Assembly (NCBI GenBank): GCA_018334015.1
Contig: JAGXTI010000024.1
Span: 59,296-123,295, forward strand
Direction: 5' to 3'
DNA: 64,000 nt
DNA from: Silanimonas sp.
GTDB taxonomy: Bacteria; Pseudomonadota; Gammaproteobacteria; Xanthomonadales; Xanthomonadaceae
Shown: positions 25,101 through 33,161 of the stretch, one piece after another
How the letters are laid out: each line of letters starts with the position of its first letter
Numbering within the stretch: the stretch's first letter is position 1
Program-made: the position numbers and the translations under genes
Notes under the pieces: model-generated
What the model was told of the DNA's origin: nothing
The model's input: the letters and a program-made list of their open reading frames with translations, nothing else
The model's database searches: none

Positions 25101-25640
25101 GGTTTCCTTGCGGCGCTCCTTGTACTTGGAGATGCCGGCGGCTTCCTCAAGGAACAGCCGGAGCTCCTCGGGCTTGGCATCGATCACCTGCGAGATCATG
25201 CCCTGCTCGATGATCGAGTAGCTGCGCGGTCCCAAACCGGTGCCGAGGAACAGGTCGGTGATGTCACGGCGGCGGCAGCGCGCGCCGTTGAGGAAGTAGC
25301 TGCTCTGGCCGTCGCGGGCGACCTGGCGCTTGACCGAAATCTCGTTGTACTTGGCGAATTCGCCGCCGATGGCCTGATCGCTGTTGTCGAAGACGAGTTC
25401 GACCGTGGCCTGCGACACCGGCTTGCGCGAGGACGAGCCGGAGAAGATCACGTCGGTCAGTGAATCGCCGCGCAGACGGCTGGCCGAGCTTTCACCCATC
25501 ACCCAGCGCACCGCGTCGATGATGTTCGACTTGCCGCAGCCGTTCGGACCGACGACACCGGTCATGTTGGTGGGCAGGTGCAGGGTCGTCGGATCGACGA
25601 AACTCTTGAACCCGGCGAGCTTGATGGTGGACAGGCGCAT
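22131..25640 (-). CDS. smc: chromosome segregation protein SMC
   Basis: This 1169-residue condensin ATPase has Walker A GPNGCGKSN (about residues 32-40), two long coiled-coil arms (about 170-500 and 650-1000), a hinge between them (about 505-640; LAAKVQGPRTIRALLATIQ), and the C-terminal signature LSGGEKALTAVSLVFAIF with Walker B FCLLDEVDAPLDE. It works with ScpA and ScpB, both encoded about 1 kb away on the opposite strand. The start MRLSTIKLAGFKSF has a TACACT element exactly six bases before it and no ribosome site, suggesting a leaderless message. Confidence 0.96.
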   Translation of the reverse strand: MRLSTIKLAGFKSFVDPTTLHLPTNMTGVVGPNGCGKSNIIDAVRWVMGESSASRLRGDSLTDVIFSGSSSRKPVSQATVELVFDNSDQAIGGEFAKYNEISVKRQVARDGQSSYFLNGARCRRRDITDLFLGTGLGPRSYSIIEQGMISQVIDAKPEELRLFLEEAAGISKYKERRKETESRIRGTRDNLERLNDLREEIDKQIEHLKRQARAAEQYQALQAEHREKDAQLKALEYRRLRLEAGVLHAELRDDETKLQELLAGQREAEDEGERIREQHAEASQHLGRAQAESYRISGELARIEQQIQHQRELKRRIETARAEADAALADVLRHVDNDSDQRIQLDEQIAEATPRLEALREADEERQETLREAEARLADWQRRWDAYARDHADAARSAEVERTKIEFLERQSLEAQRRRETLTTERAGLDVATLAETLATLATEHETRRDGLDALALQLETKKAALLVIQEQQRQQQAELAELRKAAQTAKGRMASLEALQHAALGQEKSGALDWLKAQGLADRPRLGEVLVVEPGWETAVETVLGHLLEAVVHEDAAGLREALAGLVQGRVAVVDAATGTLEVPANSLAAKVQGPRTIRALLATIQAVDASGPGSETLARTPLGEGEARIDRAGVWEGRGWLRFHKSGEAQQGALVREREIFELKQQLAALTAREQVLVEGQHAQRDALLVAEQAREDAQRTLYLAHRSVSEMGGQLQSQQGRLESAQSRLATIEAELAQIATAMAAALGEIREARGRLEIATGRMGELEAQRLGLDTERRLFTEQRESARAAAREVRESAHQLALALETQRTRAQALELSLGRLRAQQGQLASRRDELAAQLQDGDSPIHRLDAERQLLLDQRLIAERDLAAARAHLDGVEQALRGHEQRRQQRDQAALAQRERIAGSRLQAQALALKAQQQVEAIAQAGLEAEAVVAGLPEAADAEVWARNLAELEGRMRRLEPVNLAAIQEFAEQSERKAYLDTQNADLVAALEQLEDAIRKIDRETRGRFKETFDRVNAGVQELFPRLFGGGHAYLELTGEDLLDTGVAIMARPPGKRVSNISLLSGGEKALTAVSLVFAIFRLNPAPFCLLDEVDAPLDEANVGRFCALVGEMSAKVQFLFVSHNKATMEAAQQLAGVTMREPGVSRLVSVDLAEATRLAGAA

Positions 25641-25646
25641 CTGCCC

Positions 25647-25652
25647 AGTGTA
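25647..25652 (-). promoter_or_regulatory. -10 element TACACT, six bases before smc ATG
   Basis: Minus-strand TACACT separated from the smc start codon by GGGCAG, which cannot serve as a normally spaced ribosome site. The spacing is identical to that at bolA, orn and the gene at 16895. Confidence 0.5.
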
Positions 25653-25671
25653 GCGCCGGCCGGAACCGGCT

Positions 25672-25965
25672 TCACCCGGCGCCGACATCCTCCGGGGCCA
25701 GGGCCTCGATCGCCAAGGCGTGAATGTCGCTGGCCATCAGCCCGCCCAGTGCCTCGTAGATGCGCCGGTGACGGGCCAGCGGGCGCAGGCCGGAGAACGC
25801 CGGGCAGACGATGCGCAGATGGTAGTGGCCGCGACCATCGGCGGCACCGGCATGGCCGCGGTGCTTGTGGCTTTCATCGAGCAGCTCGATGTGCTGCGGG
25901 GCCAAGGCCTCGCGCAGTCGGGCTTCGATGGTGGCGATGCGCTGTCGGGGATCGGGAAGGCCCAT
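25672..25965 (-). CDS. bolA: BolA family protein
   Basis: The 97-residue protein contains the BolA core: LLDESHKHRGHAG, then HYHLRIVCPAFSGLRPLARHRRIYEAL and IHALAIEAL. BolA proteins have a KH-like fold, often partner monothiol glutaredoxins in Fe-S or redox regulation, and influence morphology under stress. The conserved histidines are present. It diverges from yciO across a 28-bp perfect palindrome. TACACT lies six bases before its ATG. The smc start lies 31 bp downstream on the same strand, so bolA may be read into smc. Confidence 0.9.
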   Translation of the reverse strand: MGLPDPRQRIATIEARLREALAPQHIELLDESHKHRGHAGAADGRGHYHLRIVCPAFSGLRPLARHRRIYEALGGLMASDIHALAIEALAPEDVGAG

Positions 25966-25970
25966 CCCGG

Positions 25971-25998
25971 CAGTGTAGCCGGCGAGCCGGCTACACTG
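25971..25998. promoter_or_regulatory. 28-bp palindrome carrying a -10 element on each strand (bolA/yciO divergent promoter)
   Basis: Perfect inverted repeat with 12-bp arms CAGTGTAGCCGG and CCGGCTACACTG around CGAG. Each arm contains TACACT reading outward. The minus-strand one (25972-25977) is six bases from the bolA ATG. The plus-strand one (25991-25996 region) precedes yciO by about 60 bases. It could also be a dyad operator or a hairpin. Confidence 0.5.
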
Positions 25999-26056
25999 CA
26001 CCCGATGGGCGGCGGGCACCGTGCCGCGGCCATCGCCCGATCCCCGCGGAGCCCCG

Positions 26057-26695
26057 ATGCACACCCACCCTTCCGCCGGCGATGGCCAGCGGGTCGAGGT
26101 CCACCCCACGACACCCCAGCCTCGGCTGATCGAGCGCTGCGCTCGCCGCCTGAAGGATGACGGGCTGGTGCTCTGCCCCACCGACGCCGGCTACGCCCTG
26201 GTCTGGGGCCTGAACGGCACAGCGGCCGAGGAACGCGTGCGCCGGCTGCGGCAACTGGACAACCGGCACCCGTTCACCCTATTCTGCCGATCCATCAGCG
26301 ATGCCAGCCGGTTCGCCCGGCTCGATGACCCGGCTTTCCGCCTGCTGCGTCGCCTGAGCCCTGGACCGGTCACCTTCATCCTGCCGGCCTCCGGGCAGCT
26401 GCCGAACCGCTTGAAACAAGGCGCCCGCAGCAAGCGGCGCGACATCGGCATCCGCATCCCCGAGCATCCGGTGGCGCAGGCGCTGCTGGCGGCCTGCGAT
26501 GAGGTGCTGCTGTCGACCACGCTGCGCGCGCCCGAGATGGATGCCGACGAAGCCCCCTTCCTCGGCCACGAAGCCGACGAAGTGGCCGAACACTGGCTCG
26601 CCGCCGTCGACCTGATGCTGGACGCCGGGCACTGCGAGCCCGGTCCCACCAGCATCATCGATTGCACCCTGCCCCGTCCCGAAGTGGTCCGGTAG
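26057..26695 (+). CDS. yciO: YciO-type YrdC/Sua5 domain protein
   Basis: The 212-residue protein has the YrdC-like fold of threonylcarbamoyl-AMP synthases: RLKDDGLVLCPTDAGYALVWG, HPFTLFCRSISDASRFA, PGPVTFILPAS and RRDIGIRIPEHP. Short length and sequence style fit YciO rather than TsaC/Sua5, so the biochemical role is less certain. Start ATG 26057 is preceded by GCGGAG. It is first in the yciO-scpA-scpB-rluB cluster, a usual arrangement in this group of bacteria. Confidence 0.82.
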   Translation: MHTHPSAGDGQRVEVHPTTPQPRLIERCARRLKDDGLVLCPTDAGYALVWGLNGTAAEERVRRLRQLDNRHPFTLFCRSISDASRFARLDDPAFRLLRRLSPGPVTFILPASGQLPNRLKQGARSKRRDIGIRIPEHPVAQALLAACDEVLLSTTLRAPEMDADEAPFLGHEADEVAEHWLAAVDLMLDAGHCEPGPTSIIDCTLPRPEVVR

Positions 26696-26790
26696 GGCTT
26701 CCAGACGGTGGATCCGGCCTGAGGCCGCGACCCTCCACACGCCGTTCCCGTACCCGGAGCTCCCGTGGTTCACACCGCCGCACCGCCCCG

Positions 26791-27660
26791 ATGAGTGGCG
26801 ACATCTTCCCGGTCCTGCCGCAGCAGCAGGAGATGCCCCTGGCCATCGTCCGTGGCCAGCCGGTGCTGCAGATGCCGCAGGATCTCTACATCCCGCCGGA
26901 CGCGCTCGAGGTCATCCTGGAAGCCTTCGAGGGCCCGCTCGACCTGCTGCTCTACCTGATCCGCCGGCAGAACCTCGACATCCTCGACATCCCGATCGCC
27001 GAGATCACCCGCCAGTACATCGGCTACATCGAGGCCGTCCAGGAGTTGCGCTTCGAACTGGCCGCCGAGTACCTGGTGATGGCCGCGATCCTCGCCGAGA
27101 TCAAGTCGCGGATGCTGCTGCCGCGCCCGCCGGTCGAGGCCGGGATCGAGGCCGACCCGCGCGCCGAACTGGTGCGCCGCCTGCAGGAGTACGAACGCTT
27201 CAAGAAGGCTGCCGAGGACATCGACGCCCTGCCCCGACTGGAACGCGACAGCGTGGTGGTCCATGCCGATCCGGGCGGAAAGGCCCAGCGTGCCGAGCCT
27301 CCCGCCGTCGATCTGCAGGAGATGCTGCTGGCCCTGCGCGATGTGTTGAAGCGCGCCGAGCTGTTCAGCCGCCACGCCATTCACCGCGAGCGCCTGAGCG
27401 TGCGACAGCGCATGAGCGAAGTGCTGGGTCGACTCTCCGCTGTCGCCTTCATCGAGTTCGCCACGCTGCTCGACGCCCGTGAGGGCCGGCTGGGCGTGGT
27501 GGTCACCTTTCTCGCCATCCTCGAACTGGCCAAGGAGCGGTTGATCGAGATCGTGCAAGACCAGCCGCTGTCGCCGATCCACCTGCGTGCCCTCGCCGAA
27601 TCGCCCGATCAGGACACTGGCCCGGTCGGCAGCTCTCCAACGCCCGCCCACGCCCCATGA
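26791..27660 (+). CDS. scpA: segregation and condensation protein A
   Basis: The 289-residue kleisin bridges the SMC heads. The N-terminal part, FEGPLDLLLYLIRRQNLDILDIPIAEITRQYIGYI (about residues 49-83), and the stretch EYLVMAAILAEIKSRMLLP are diagnostic. The C-terminal winged-helix region contains FATLLDAREGRLGVVVTFLAILELAKERLI. It has a longer N-terminal extension (about 40 residues) than Bacillus ScpA, a common proteobacterial feature. It overlaps scpB by ATGA. Confidence 0.93.
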   Translation: MSGDIFPVLPQQQEMPLAIVRGQPVLQMPQDLYIPPDALEVILEAFEGPLDLLLYLIRRQNLDILDIPIAEITRQYIGYIEAVQELRFELAAEYLVMAAILAEIKSRMLLPRPPVEAGIEADPRAELVRRLQEYERFKKAAEDIDALPRLERDSVVVHADPGGKAQRAEPPAVDLQEMLLALRDVLKRAELFSRHAIHRERLSVRQRMSEVLGRLSAVAFIEFATLLDAREGRLGVVVTFLAILELAKERLIEIVQDQPLSPIHLRALAESPDQDTGPVGSSPTPAHAP

Positions 27661-28337
27661 ACACGGAAGCCTCCCCCACCGCCGGATTCGACCTGCAGGC
27701 TCCAGCCGAAGCCCTGCCGCTGACCGACGAGCACCTGGTCGAACGCATCGTCGAAGCCGCCCTGCTGGCCGCGCCGCAGCCGCTCGGCCTGGTCCAGCTC
27801 TATGCGCTGTTCCCGGACGAACGCCCGGTGGCCCGTGGCAGCATCGAGCAGGCCATCGCGAAGCTGCGCGAAGCCTCGCGCGGTCGTGGCATCGAACTGG
27901 TCGAAGTGGCCTCGGGCTTTCGTTTCCAGGTGCAGCGCGAACTGCAGCCCTGGGTCTCGCGGCTGTTCACCGAGCGTCCGCAGCGTTACACCCGCGCCAC
28001 GCTGGAAACCCTGGCCCTGATCGCCTACCGTCAACCCATCACCCGCGGCGAGATCGAGGCGATCCGCGGCGTGGCGGTGAGCCCGCACATCATCAAGATG
28101 CTCGAAGAACGCGAATGGATCCGCGTGGTCGGGCATCGTGACGTGCCGGGTCGCCCCGCCCTTTTCGGCACCACCCGCGCCTTCCTCGACCACTTCCACC
28201 TGAAATCGCTGGACGAACTGCCGCCGCTGGCGGCCTTGCGCGATCTGGGCGAGCTCGAACCCCAACTGCCGCTGGATGCCCCGCTCCCCGCGCAGGCCCA
28301 TGCCGGTGCAGCACCTGACCCCCCCCCGCGTCGATGA
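27657..28337 (+). CDS. scpB: segregation and condensation protein B
   Basis: The 226-residue product consists of two winged-helix domains that dimerise and bind ScpA. The signature is RYTRATLETLALIAYRQPITRGEIEAIRGV (about residues 110-139), followed by RDVPGRPALFGTT. The N-terminal start overlaps the scpA stop. Near the C-terminus there is a run of nine cytosines (28319-28327) encoding proline and arginine codons; slippage there would change only the last residues. Its stop overlaps the rluB start by ATGA. Confidence 0.93.
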   Translation: MNTEASPTAGFDLQAPAEALPLTDEHLVERIVEAALLAAPQPLGLVQLYALFPDERPVARGSIEQAIAKLREASRGRGIELVEVASGFRFQVQRELQPWVSRLFTERPQRYTRATLETLALIAYRQPITRGEIEAIRGVAVSPHIIKMLEEREWIRVVGHRDVPGRPALFGTTRAFLDHFHLKSLDELPPLAALRDLGELEPQLPLDAPLPAQAHAGAAPDPPPRR

Positions 28338-29944
28338 CGATGCGGCTCCCGAACCCACCCCCTGAACGCATGAGCATCGACACCCCACGCAAGACCCTCT
28401 CGCTGAAACGCGAAACCGACCCGGCCCAAACGGCCATCGAAGAACGCCTGCACAAGGTGCTGGCCCAGGCTGGCCTCGGCTCGCGTCGTGCCCTGGAGGA
28501 ACGCATCGGCCGCGGCGAGGTCCGGGTCAACGGCGAAGTCGCCGACATCGGCCGCGTCATCCGGGGCGGCGATCGCGTCGAACTGGACGGTAAGACCTTC
28601 GTCGCCACCGCACTGACCGAACCGCCGGCGGTGCTGCTCTACAACAAGCCCGAGGGCGTGGTGACCACGCGCGAGGACCCCGAAGGCCGGCCGACCGTAT
28701 TCGAGACCCTGCCGCGGCTGAAGGGTGCACGCTGGATCGCCGTGGGTCGCCTCGACATCAACACCACCGGCCTGCTGCTGCTGACCACCGACGGCGATCT
28801 GGCCAATGCCCTGATGCACCCCTCGGGCGAGGTCGAGCGCGAATACGTCTGCCGTATCCACGGCGAAGTGCCGGAGGCGGTGGTCGAACGCCTCAAGCGC
28901 GGTGTGCAACTGGAGGATGGCCCGGCCCAGTTCGACGAGATCGAAGCGATCGGCAGCAGCGACTCGCACGCCTGGTTCCGCGTCGTCATCAAGGAGGGCC
29001 GCAACCGCGAGGTGCGCCGCCTGTGGGAAAGCCAGGGCTTCCAGGTCAGCCGCCTGAAGCGCGTCCGCTACGGCAGCACCCTGCTGCCGCGTGAGCTGTT
29101 GCGTGGTCACAGCGCCGAGATGCCGGCCGAACAGGTCGAGGCCCTGCGCCGGCAGTTCGATCTGCAGGCGCAACCGCCGGTGCTGACCCTGCAAGCGGTG
29201 ATCGGTCAGCGCCGCGCCGGCAAACAGGCCATCACCGTCCGTCGCGATCAGCGCGGGCCGTCCTACGTCAATGGCGCGCTCGATCAGGAAGAACGCGAAC
29301 TGCGCCGTTTCGACCACATCCGCGAGGAGCGCCCGGCCCGTGGCCGCGGACGCCCCGGCGGCAAGGTTTACGGCAAGAAAGGCGCCAAGGCCTTCGTCGG
29401 TCCGATGGGCAGCGATGCCCCGGTCGAGAGCCGTGGCCCGCGTCCGGCTGGAAAGCCTTTCGGCAAAAAGCCCTTCGGCAAGAATCCCGGGGCGGCGCCG
29501 GGCGCCAAGCCCTTCGGTGAGCGTGCCGCAGGTGCCGGCAAGCCCTGGGGCGATCGCCCGGCCAAACCGGGCCAGAGCAAACCCTACGCCGGCAAGGCCC
29601 GCGGTCCGAAAGTCGTGGCGGGCGGTGTGGATGGTGCAACGGGTGCATTCCGCAGCTGGTACGTGCCCGAAGGCGTCGAGACCGGCTCGAAAGTGGCGCC
29701 ACCGCGCAAACCGCGGGGGGAGCGCCCCTTCGGCAAACCGGCCGGTGCCGGTACCGGTTTTGCCCGCGGGCCGGGTGCCGCAGGTTCCGGCGGCAATCCA
29801 CGCGGCCCCGGTGGTGGCTCACGCGGTCCTGTTGGTGGTGGCTCACGCGGCCCCGGTGCGGGTCCGCGCGGGCCTGCTGGCCCCGGTGGTGGTTCCCGCG
29901 GCGGTCCACGCAAGCCTGGCCGCAGCGGACCCGGTCCGCGCTGA
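28334..29944 (+). CDS. rluB: 23S rRNA pseudouridine(2605) synthase with long low-complexity tail
   Basis: The N-terminal S4 RNA-binding domain (about residues 34-95; LHKVLAQAGLGSRRALEERI) is followed by the RsuA-type catalytic domain with the nucleophilic aspartate in VGRLDINTTGLLLLTTDG, and GRNREVRRLWESQGFQV. The catalytic body ends near residue 265. A tail of about 270 residues rich in G, P, K, R and A follows (repeats of KPFGKKPFGK and GGGSRGPG). E. coli RluB has only a short tail. The ATG at 28334 overlaps scpB; ATG 28370 is an alternative start. Confidence 0.9.
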   Translation: MTMRLPNPPPERMSIDTPRKTLSLKRETDPAQTAIEERLHKVLAQAGLGSRRALEERIGRGEVRVNGEVADIGRVIRGGDRVELDGKTFVATALTEPPAVLLYNKPEGVVTTREDPEGRPTVFETLPRLKGARWIAVGRLDINTTGLLLLTTDGDLANALMHPSGEVEREYVCRIHGEVPEAVVERLKRGVQLEDGPAQFDEIEAIGSSDSHAWFRVVIKEGRNREVRRLWESQGFQVSRLKRVRYGSTLLPRELLRGHSAEMPAEQVEALRRQFDLQAQPPVLTLQAVIGQRRAGKQAITVRRDQRGPSYVNGALDQEERELRRFDHIREERPARGRGRPGGKVYGKKGAKAFVGPMGSDAPVESRGPRPAGKPFGKKPFGKNPGAAPGAKPFGERAAGAGKPWGDRPAKPGQSKPYAGKARGPKVVAGGVDGATGAFRSWYVPEGVETGSKVAPPRKPRGERPFGKPAGAGTGFARGPGAAGSGGNPRGPGGGSRGPVGGGSRGPGAGPRGPAGPGGGSRGGPRKPGRSGPGPR

Positions 29945-30110
29945 GCTGATGGTCATTAAGAGCCGCGCCAGCGCGCCCTCAAGGACAGCGAAGCGAGCCT
30001 TGGAAGGCGAGCGTCGGCCGGGACGCGCCCGGAGCAGCACCCCCGCCGCGACAGGCCGGGGGCCCGCGGCGGACTCGGGCCGGCTGCTGTGCGGCAAGCA
30101 ACCCGACGGG

Positions 30111-30167
30111 CCGACCGATGGGCACATCCTTGGTGCCCTCGGTCGGTGCGCCCGTCCGGGGCGCACC
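30111..30167. repeat. paired hairpins of repeat copy Y3
   Basis: Hairpin 1 (30111-30146) has GGGCAC/GTGCCC around ATCCTTG; hairpin 2 (30145-30167) has arms GGTGCGCC and GGCGCACC. The A-T pair replaces the G-C pair of copies Y1 and Y4. Confidence 0.7.
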
Positions 30168-30617
30168 CTGCGGGCCTGGCGTCTGATCACCGGGCCGGCC
30201 CTCGAAATCCGCCGCCGGCCCCCAGCCTGCCGTGCGGGGTGCTTCGCGGTGCGCCGGTGATGGCGTGAGCGGCACGAAATCCGTCTCCCAAAGCCCGTCT
30301 TCGCTTCACATCCTTCAGCCAATGCCCGTCACCGAGCGCCGCGCCAGCGCGGCCTGAGGGACAGCGAAGCGAGCCATGGAGGGCGAGCGGCGGCGAATGC
30401 GGAGCGGGACGCGGAGCCTGAGCCGTCGCGTCCGCAGGTCGCGCGTCGGCAGGCGCGAAGCGTGCCCTCATTTCGCGACCCAGAAGGCGGGGACGCGCTC
30501 TTAGCAGCGCACTGCTGCGACAGGCCGGGACGCGCCCGGAGTAGCACCCACATCGCGACAGGCCGGGGGCCGGCGGCGGACTCGGGCCGGCACCTGTGCG
30601 GCAAGCAACCCGACGGG

Positions 30618-30674
30618 CCGACCGAAGGGCGCATCCTTGGCGCCCTCGGTCGGTGCGCCCATCCGGGGCGCACC
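30618..30674. repeat. paired hairpins of repeat copy Y4
   Basis: Hairpin 1 (30618-30653) is identical to Y1 (GGGCGC/GCGCCC). Hairpin 2 (30652-30674) keeps both arms, and the only change is in its loop (CATCCGG). Confidence 0.7.
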
Positions 30675-31141
30675 CTGCGGGCCTGGCGTCTGATCACCGG
30701 GCTGGCCCTCGAATTCCGCCGCAGACCCCCAACCTGCCTTGCGGGGTTTGCCTTGCGGGGTGCTTCGAGGCTGCGCAGTTGATGGCGGAACGCGAACGAC
30801 GCCCGCCTACGCTTCGCAGCCTTTTTTGGAATGCACAATGTTGCCGATGGCCTTCATCGAGCGCCGCGCCAGCGCGGCCTCGCGGACAGTGAAGCGAGCC
30901 ATGGAGGGCGAGCGGCGGCGAATGCGCAGCGGGACGCGGAGCCTGAGCCGTCGCGTCCGCAGGTCGCGCGTCGGCAAGCGCGAAGCGTGCCCGCATTTCG
31001 CGACCCAGCAGGCGGGGACGCGCTCTTAGCAGCGCGCTGCTGCGACAGGCCGGGACGCACACGGAGCCGCACCCCCGCAAGGCAGGCCGGGGCCCGGCGG
31101 CGGACTCGGGCCGGCTGCTATGCGGCAAGCAACCCGACGGG

Positions 31142-31198
31142 CCGACCGAAGGGCACATCCTTGGTGCCCTCGGTCGGTGCGCCCGTCCGGGGCGCACC
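31142..31198. repeat. paired hairpins of repeat copy Y5
   Basis: Hairpin 1 (31142-31177) combines the 5' arm CCGACCGAAGGGCAC with GTGCCCTCGGTCGG, so the A-T version of the covarying pair; hairpin 2 at 31176-31198 is conserved. Confidence 0.7.
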
Positions 31199-31540
31199 CT
31201 GCGGGCCTGGCGTCTGATCACCGGGCCGGCCCTCGAAATCCGCCGTGAGCCCCCAGCCTGCCTTGCGGGGTGCTTCGCGCCGCGCCGCGCCAGCGTGGCC
31301 TGACGGACAGCGAAGCGAGCCATGGAGGGCGAGCGGCGGCGAATGCGGAGCGGGACGCGGAGCCTGAGCCGTCGCGTCCGCAGGTCGCGCGTCGGCAGGC
31401 GCGAGGGCAAGCACGCGGGCAGGCGCGAGGGGGCTTCTGACGGTCACTTCGGAGCCGACACCCGGATCATGGAAGCGTTTCACGCAGATGTTCCACGTCT
31501 TTCATGTTAAAACAGCCTCCAGCCCGAGCCGAAGCCCGCC

Positions 31541-33151
31541 ATGCAGAGCCCCACCCCCTCGGACGTGCTGGTCGTTGGCGGCGGCCTCGCCGGCCTCGTC
31601 ACTGCGCTGGAGGCTCTGCGCGGTGGACTCTCGGTGACCGTGGTCGACCGCGACCGTCCGGAACGCAGCGGCGGCCTCGCCCGATGGGCCTTCGGCGGCA
31701 TGGCACTGGTCGGCACGCCCCAGCAAGCGCGAATGGGCATTCCCGACAAGCCGGAGATCGCCTTACGCGACTGGCAGCGCTTCGGCGAACTGGACCCCGC
31801 CGACCTCTGGTCGAACGCTTGGGCGCGGTATTACGTCGAACGTTCACGAGCCGAGGTCTACGACTGGTTGATCGACGAGGGCCTGCGTTTCCTGCCGGCG
31901 GTGAACTGGGTCGAGCGCGGGCGTTTCGGCGAGGGCAACGCACTGCCGCGTTACCACGTGCTCTGGGGCACGGCACGGCGGCTGGTGGACACGGTACTGA
32001 ACGCCCTCCACCGGGCCGGTCAGGGAGGGCGCCTGCAATGGCTGCACCGCCATCGCGTGGTGGCGCTCGAACAGGAGGCGGGCCGCGTCACCGGCGCGCT
32101 CGCGCTGGATGAGGCAAAGGGCGGCGAACGCCGTCTGCAGGCCGGCGCGGTGGTGTTGGCGATGGGTGGGCTCAACGGCAGCCACACCGCCTGCCGGGCG
32201 AACTGGCCCGCTGATCGGCCCATGCCGGCGAGCCTGTTGAACGGCGCTCATCCGTATGCTGATGGCCAGCTGCACCAGCATGCCGTCGCGCAGTGCAGTG
32301 CCGCGCTGGTCAATCCCGGCGCGATGTGGAACTACGCCGCCGGCATCCCGCATCCCTTCCCGCATTTCCCCGGCCACGGGCTCTCGCTGATCCCCTGCAA
32401 ATCAGCGCTGTGGTTGGACCACCGGGGCGAGCGGATCGGCCCCGAGCCCCTGGTCACCGGCTTCGACACCCGTTGGCTGTGCGAGCGCACGAGCGCCCAG
32501 GAACGACCTTGGACCTGGCAATTGCTGAACCGGCGGATCGCCGCCCGCGAGCTGGCGGTGTCCGGTGCCGAGCACAACCCGCGGATCCGCGATCACCAGG
32601 GCCTGCGCTTCCTGCTCGACACCCTGTTCGGCAGCACCGCCCTGCTGCGGCAGTTGCTGGCCGAAAGCCCCGAGGTCTTGGCCGATGCGACCCTGCCCGG
32701 CCTCGCCGCACGGATGAACGCCCTGACCTGCAGCCACGACATCGACCCGACCGCACTGCAAGCCACGGCCGACGCCTTCGACGCCCAGTTCGCCGCCGGC
32801 ACCGCCTTGCAGAACGACGCCCAGATCCGCTGCATCCAGCACGCCCGCCTGTGGCGACCGGATCGTCTGCGCACCTGTGCGCCTGCGCCCCTGCAAGCCC
32901 CGGGCAGCGGGCCGTTCGTGGCGATCCGCCTGCAACTCATCACCCGCAAGAGCCTGGGTGGCCTGCGCACCGACCTGCAAAGCCGCGTGCTCGATACCGG
33001 CGGCAGGCCCGTGCCCGGCCTGTTCGCGGTCGGCGAAGCCGCCGGTTTTGGCGGCGGTGGCAGCCACGGCCAGCGCTCGCTGGAAGGCACCTTCCTGCCC
33101 GGCTGCATCCTCACCGCCCGTGCCGCGGCGCGGGCCTTGTGCGGGGGCTGA
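31541..33151 (+). CDS. FAD-binding dehydrogenase, 3-ketosteroid-dehydrogenase-like
   Basis: This 536-residue flavoprotein belongs to the FAD_binding_2 (succinate dehydrogenase/KstD) superfamily. The dinucleotide fold is DVLVVGGGLAGLVTALEALRGG (residues 8-29). A second FAD-contact segment is ERSGGLARWAFGGMALVG. The C-terminal FAD motif is PVPGLFAVGEAAGFGGGGSHGQRSLEGTFLPGC. The family includes FAD-binding dehydrogenases of unknown substrate. It is first in a three-gene operon; 10 bp separate it from the next gene. No signal peptide. Substrate is not predictable from sequence alone. Confidence 0.8.
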   Translation: MQSPTPSDVLVVGGGLAGLVTALEALRGGLSVTVVDRDRPERSGGLARWAFGGMALVGTPQQARMGIPDKPEIALRDWQRFGELDPADLWSNAWARYYVERSRAEVYDWLIDEGLRFLPAVNWVERGRFGEGNALPRYHVLWGTARRLVDTVLNALHRAGQGGRLQWLHRHRVVALEQEAGRVTGALALDEAKGGERRLQAGAVVLAMGGLNGSHTACRANWPADRPMPASLLNGAHPYADGQLHQHAVAQCSAALVNPGAMWNYAAGIPHPFPHFPGHGLSLIPCKSALWLDHRGERIGPEPLVTGFDTRWLCERTSAQERPWTWQLLNRRIAARELAVSGAEHNPRIRDHQGLRFLLDTLFGSTALLRQLLAESPEVLADATLPGLAARMNALTCSHDIDPTALQATADAFDAQFAAGTALQNDAQIRCIQHARLWRPDRLRTCAPAPLQAPGSGPFVAIRLQLITRKSLGGLRTDLQSRVLDTGGRPVPGLFAVGEAAGFGGGGSHGQRSLEGTFLPGCILTARAAARALCGG

Positions 33152-33161
33152 ATCGACCGCC

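Larger units (their letters stand above)
29953..31440 (+). repeat. noncoding repeat array B (about 0.51-kb composite unit, three copies)
   Basis: No supportable gene lies between rluB and the flavoprotein at 31541. The stretch is a head-to-tail array of the X and Y modules also found at 15.7-16.8 kb: truncated X at about 29960-30020, Y at about 30020-30250, X at about 30335, Y at about 30530-30790, X at about 30861, Y at about 31050-31280, partial X at about 31280-31430. Period from Y to Y is about 510-520 bp. Modules between copies differ by substitutions and small indels. Orientation is the same as array A. Confidence 0.8.

Noticed and set aside
26005-26160. 52-codon frame seven bases after the plus-strand TACACT in the bolA/yciO palindrome
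   Set aside because: It is out of frame with yciO, has no ribosome site and a compositionally random product; yciO starts at 26057.
30694-31410. Long open frames on both strands inside the repeat arrays
   Set aside because: They shift frame between repeat copies through indels and have compositionally biased Arg/Ala/Pro-rich products, so they look like by-products of GC-rich repeats.
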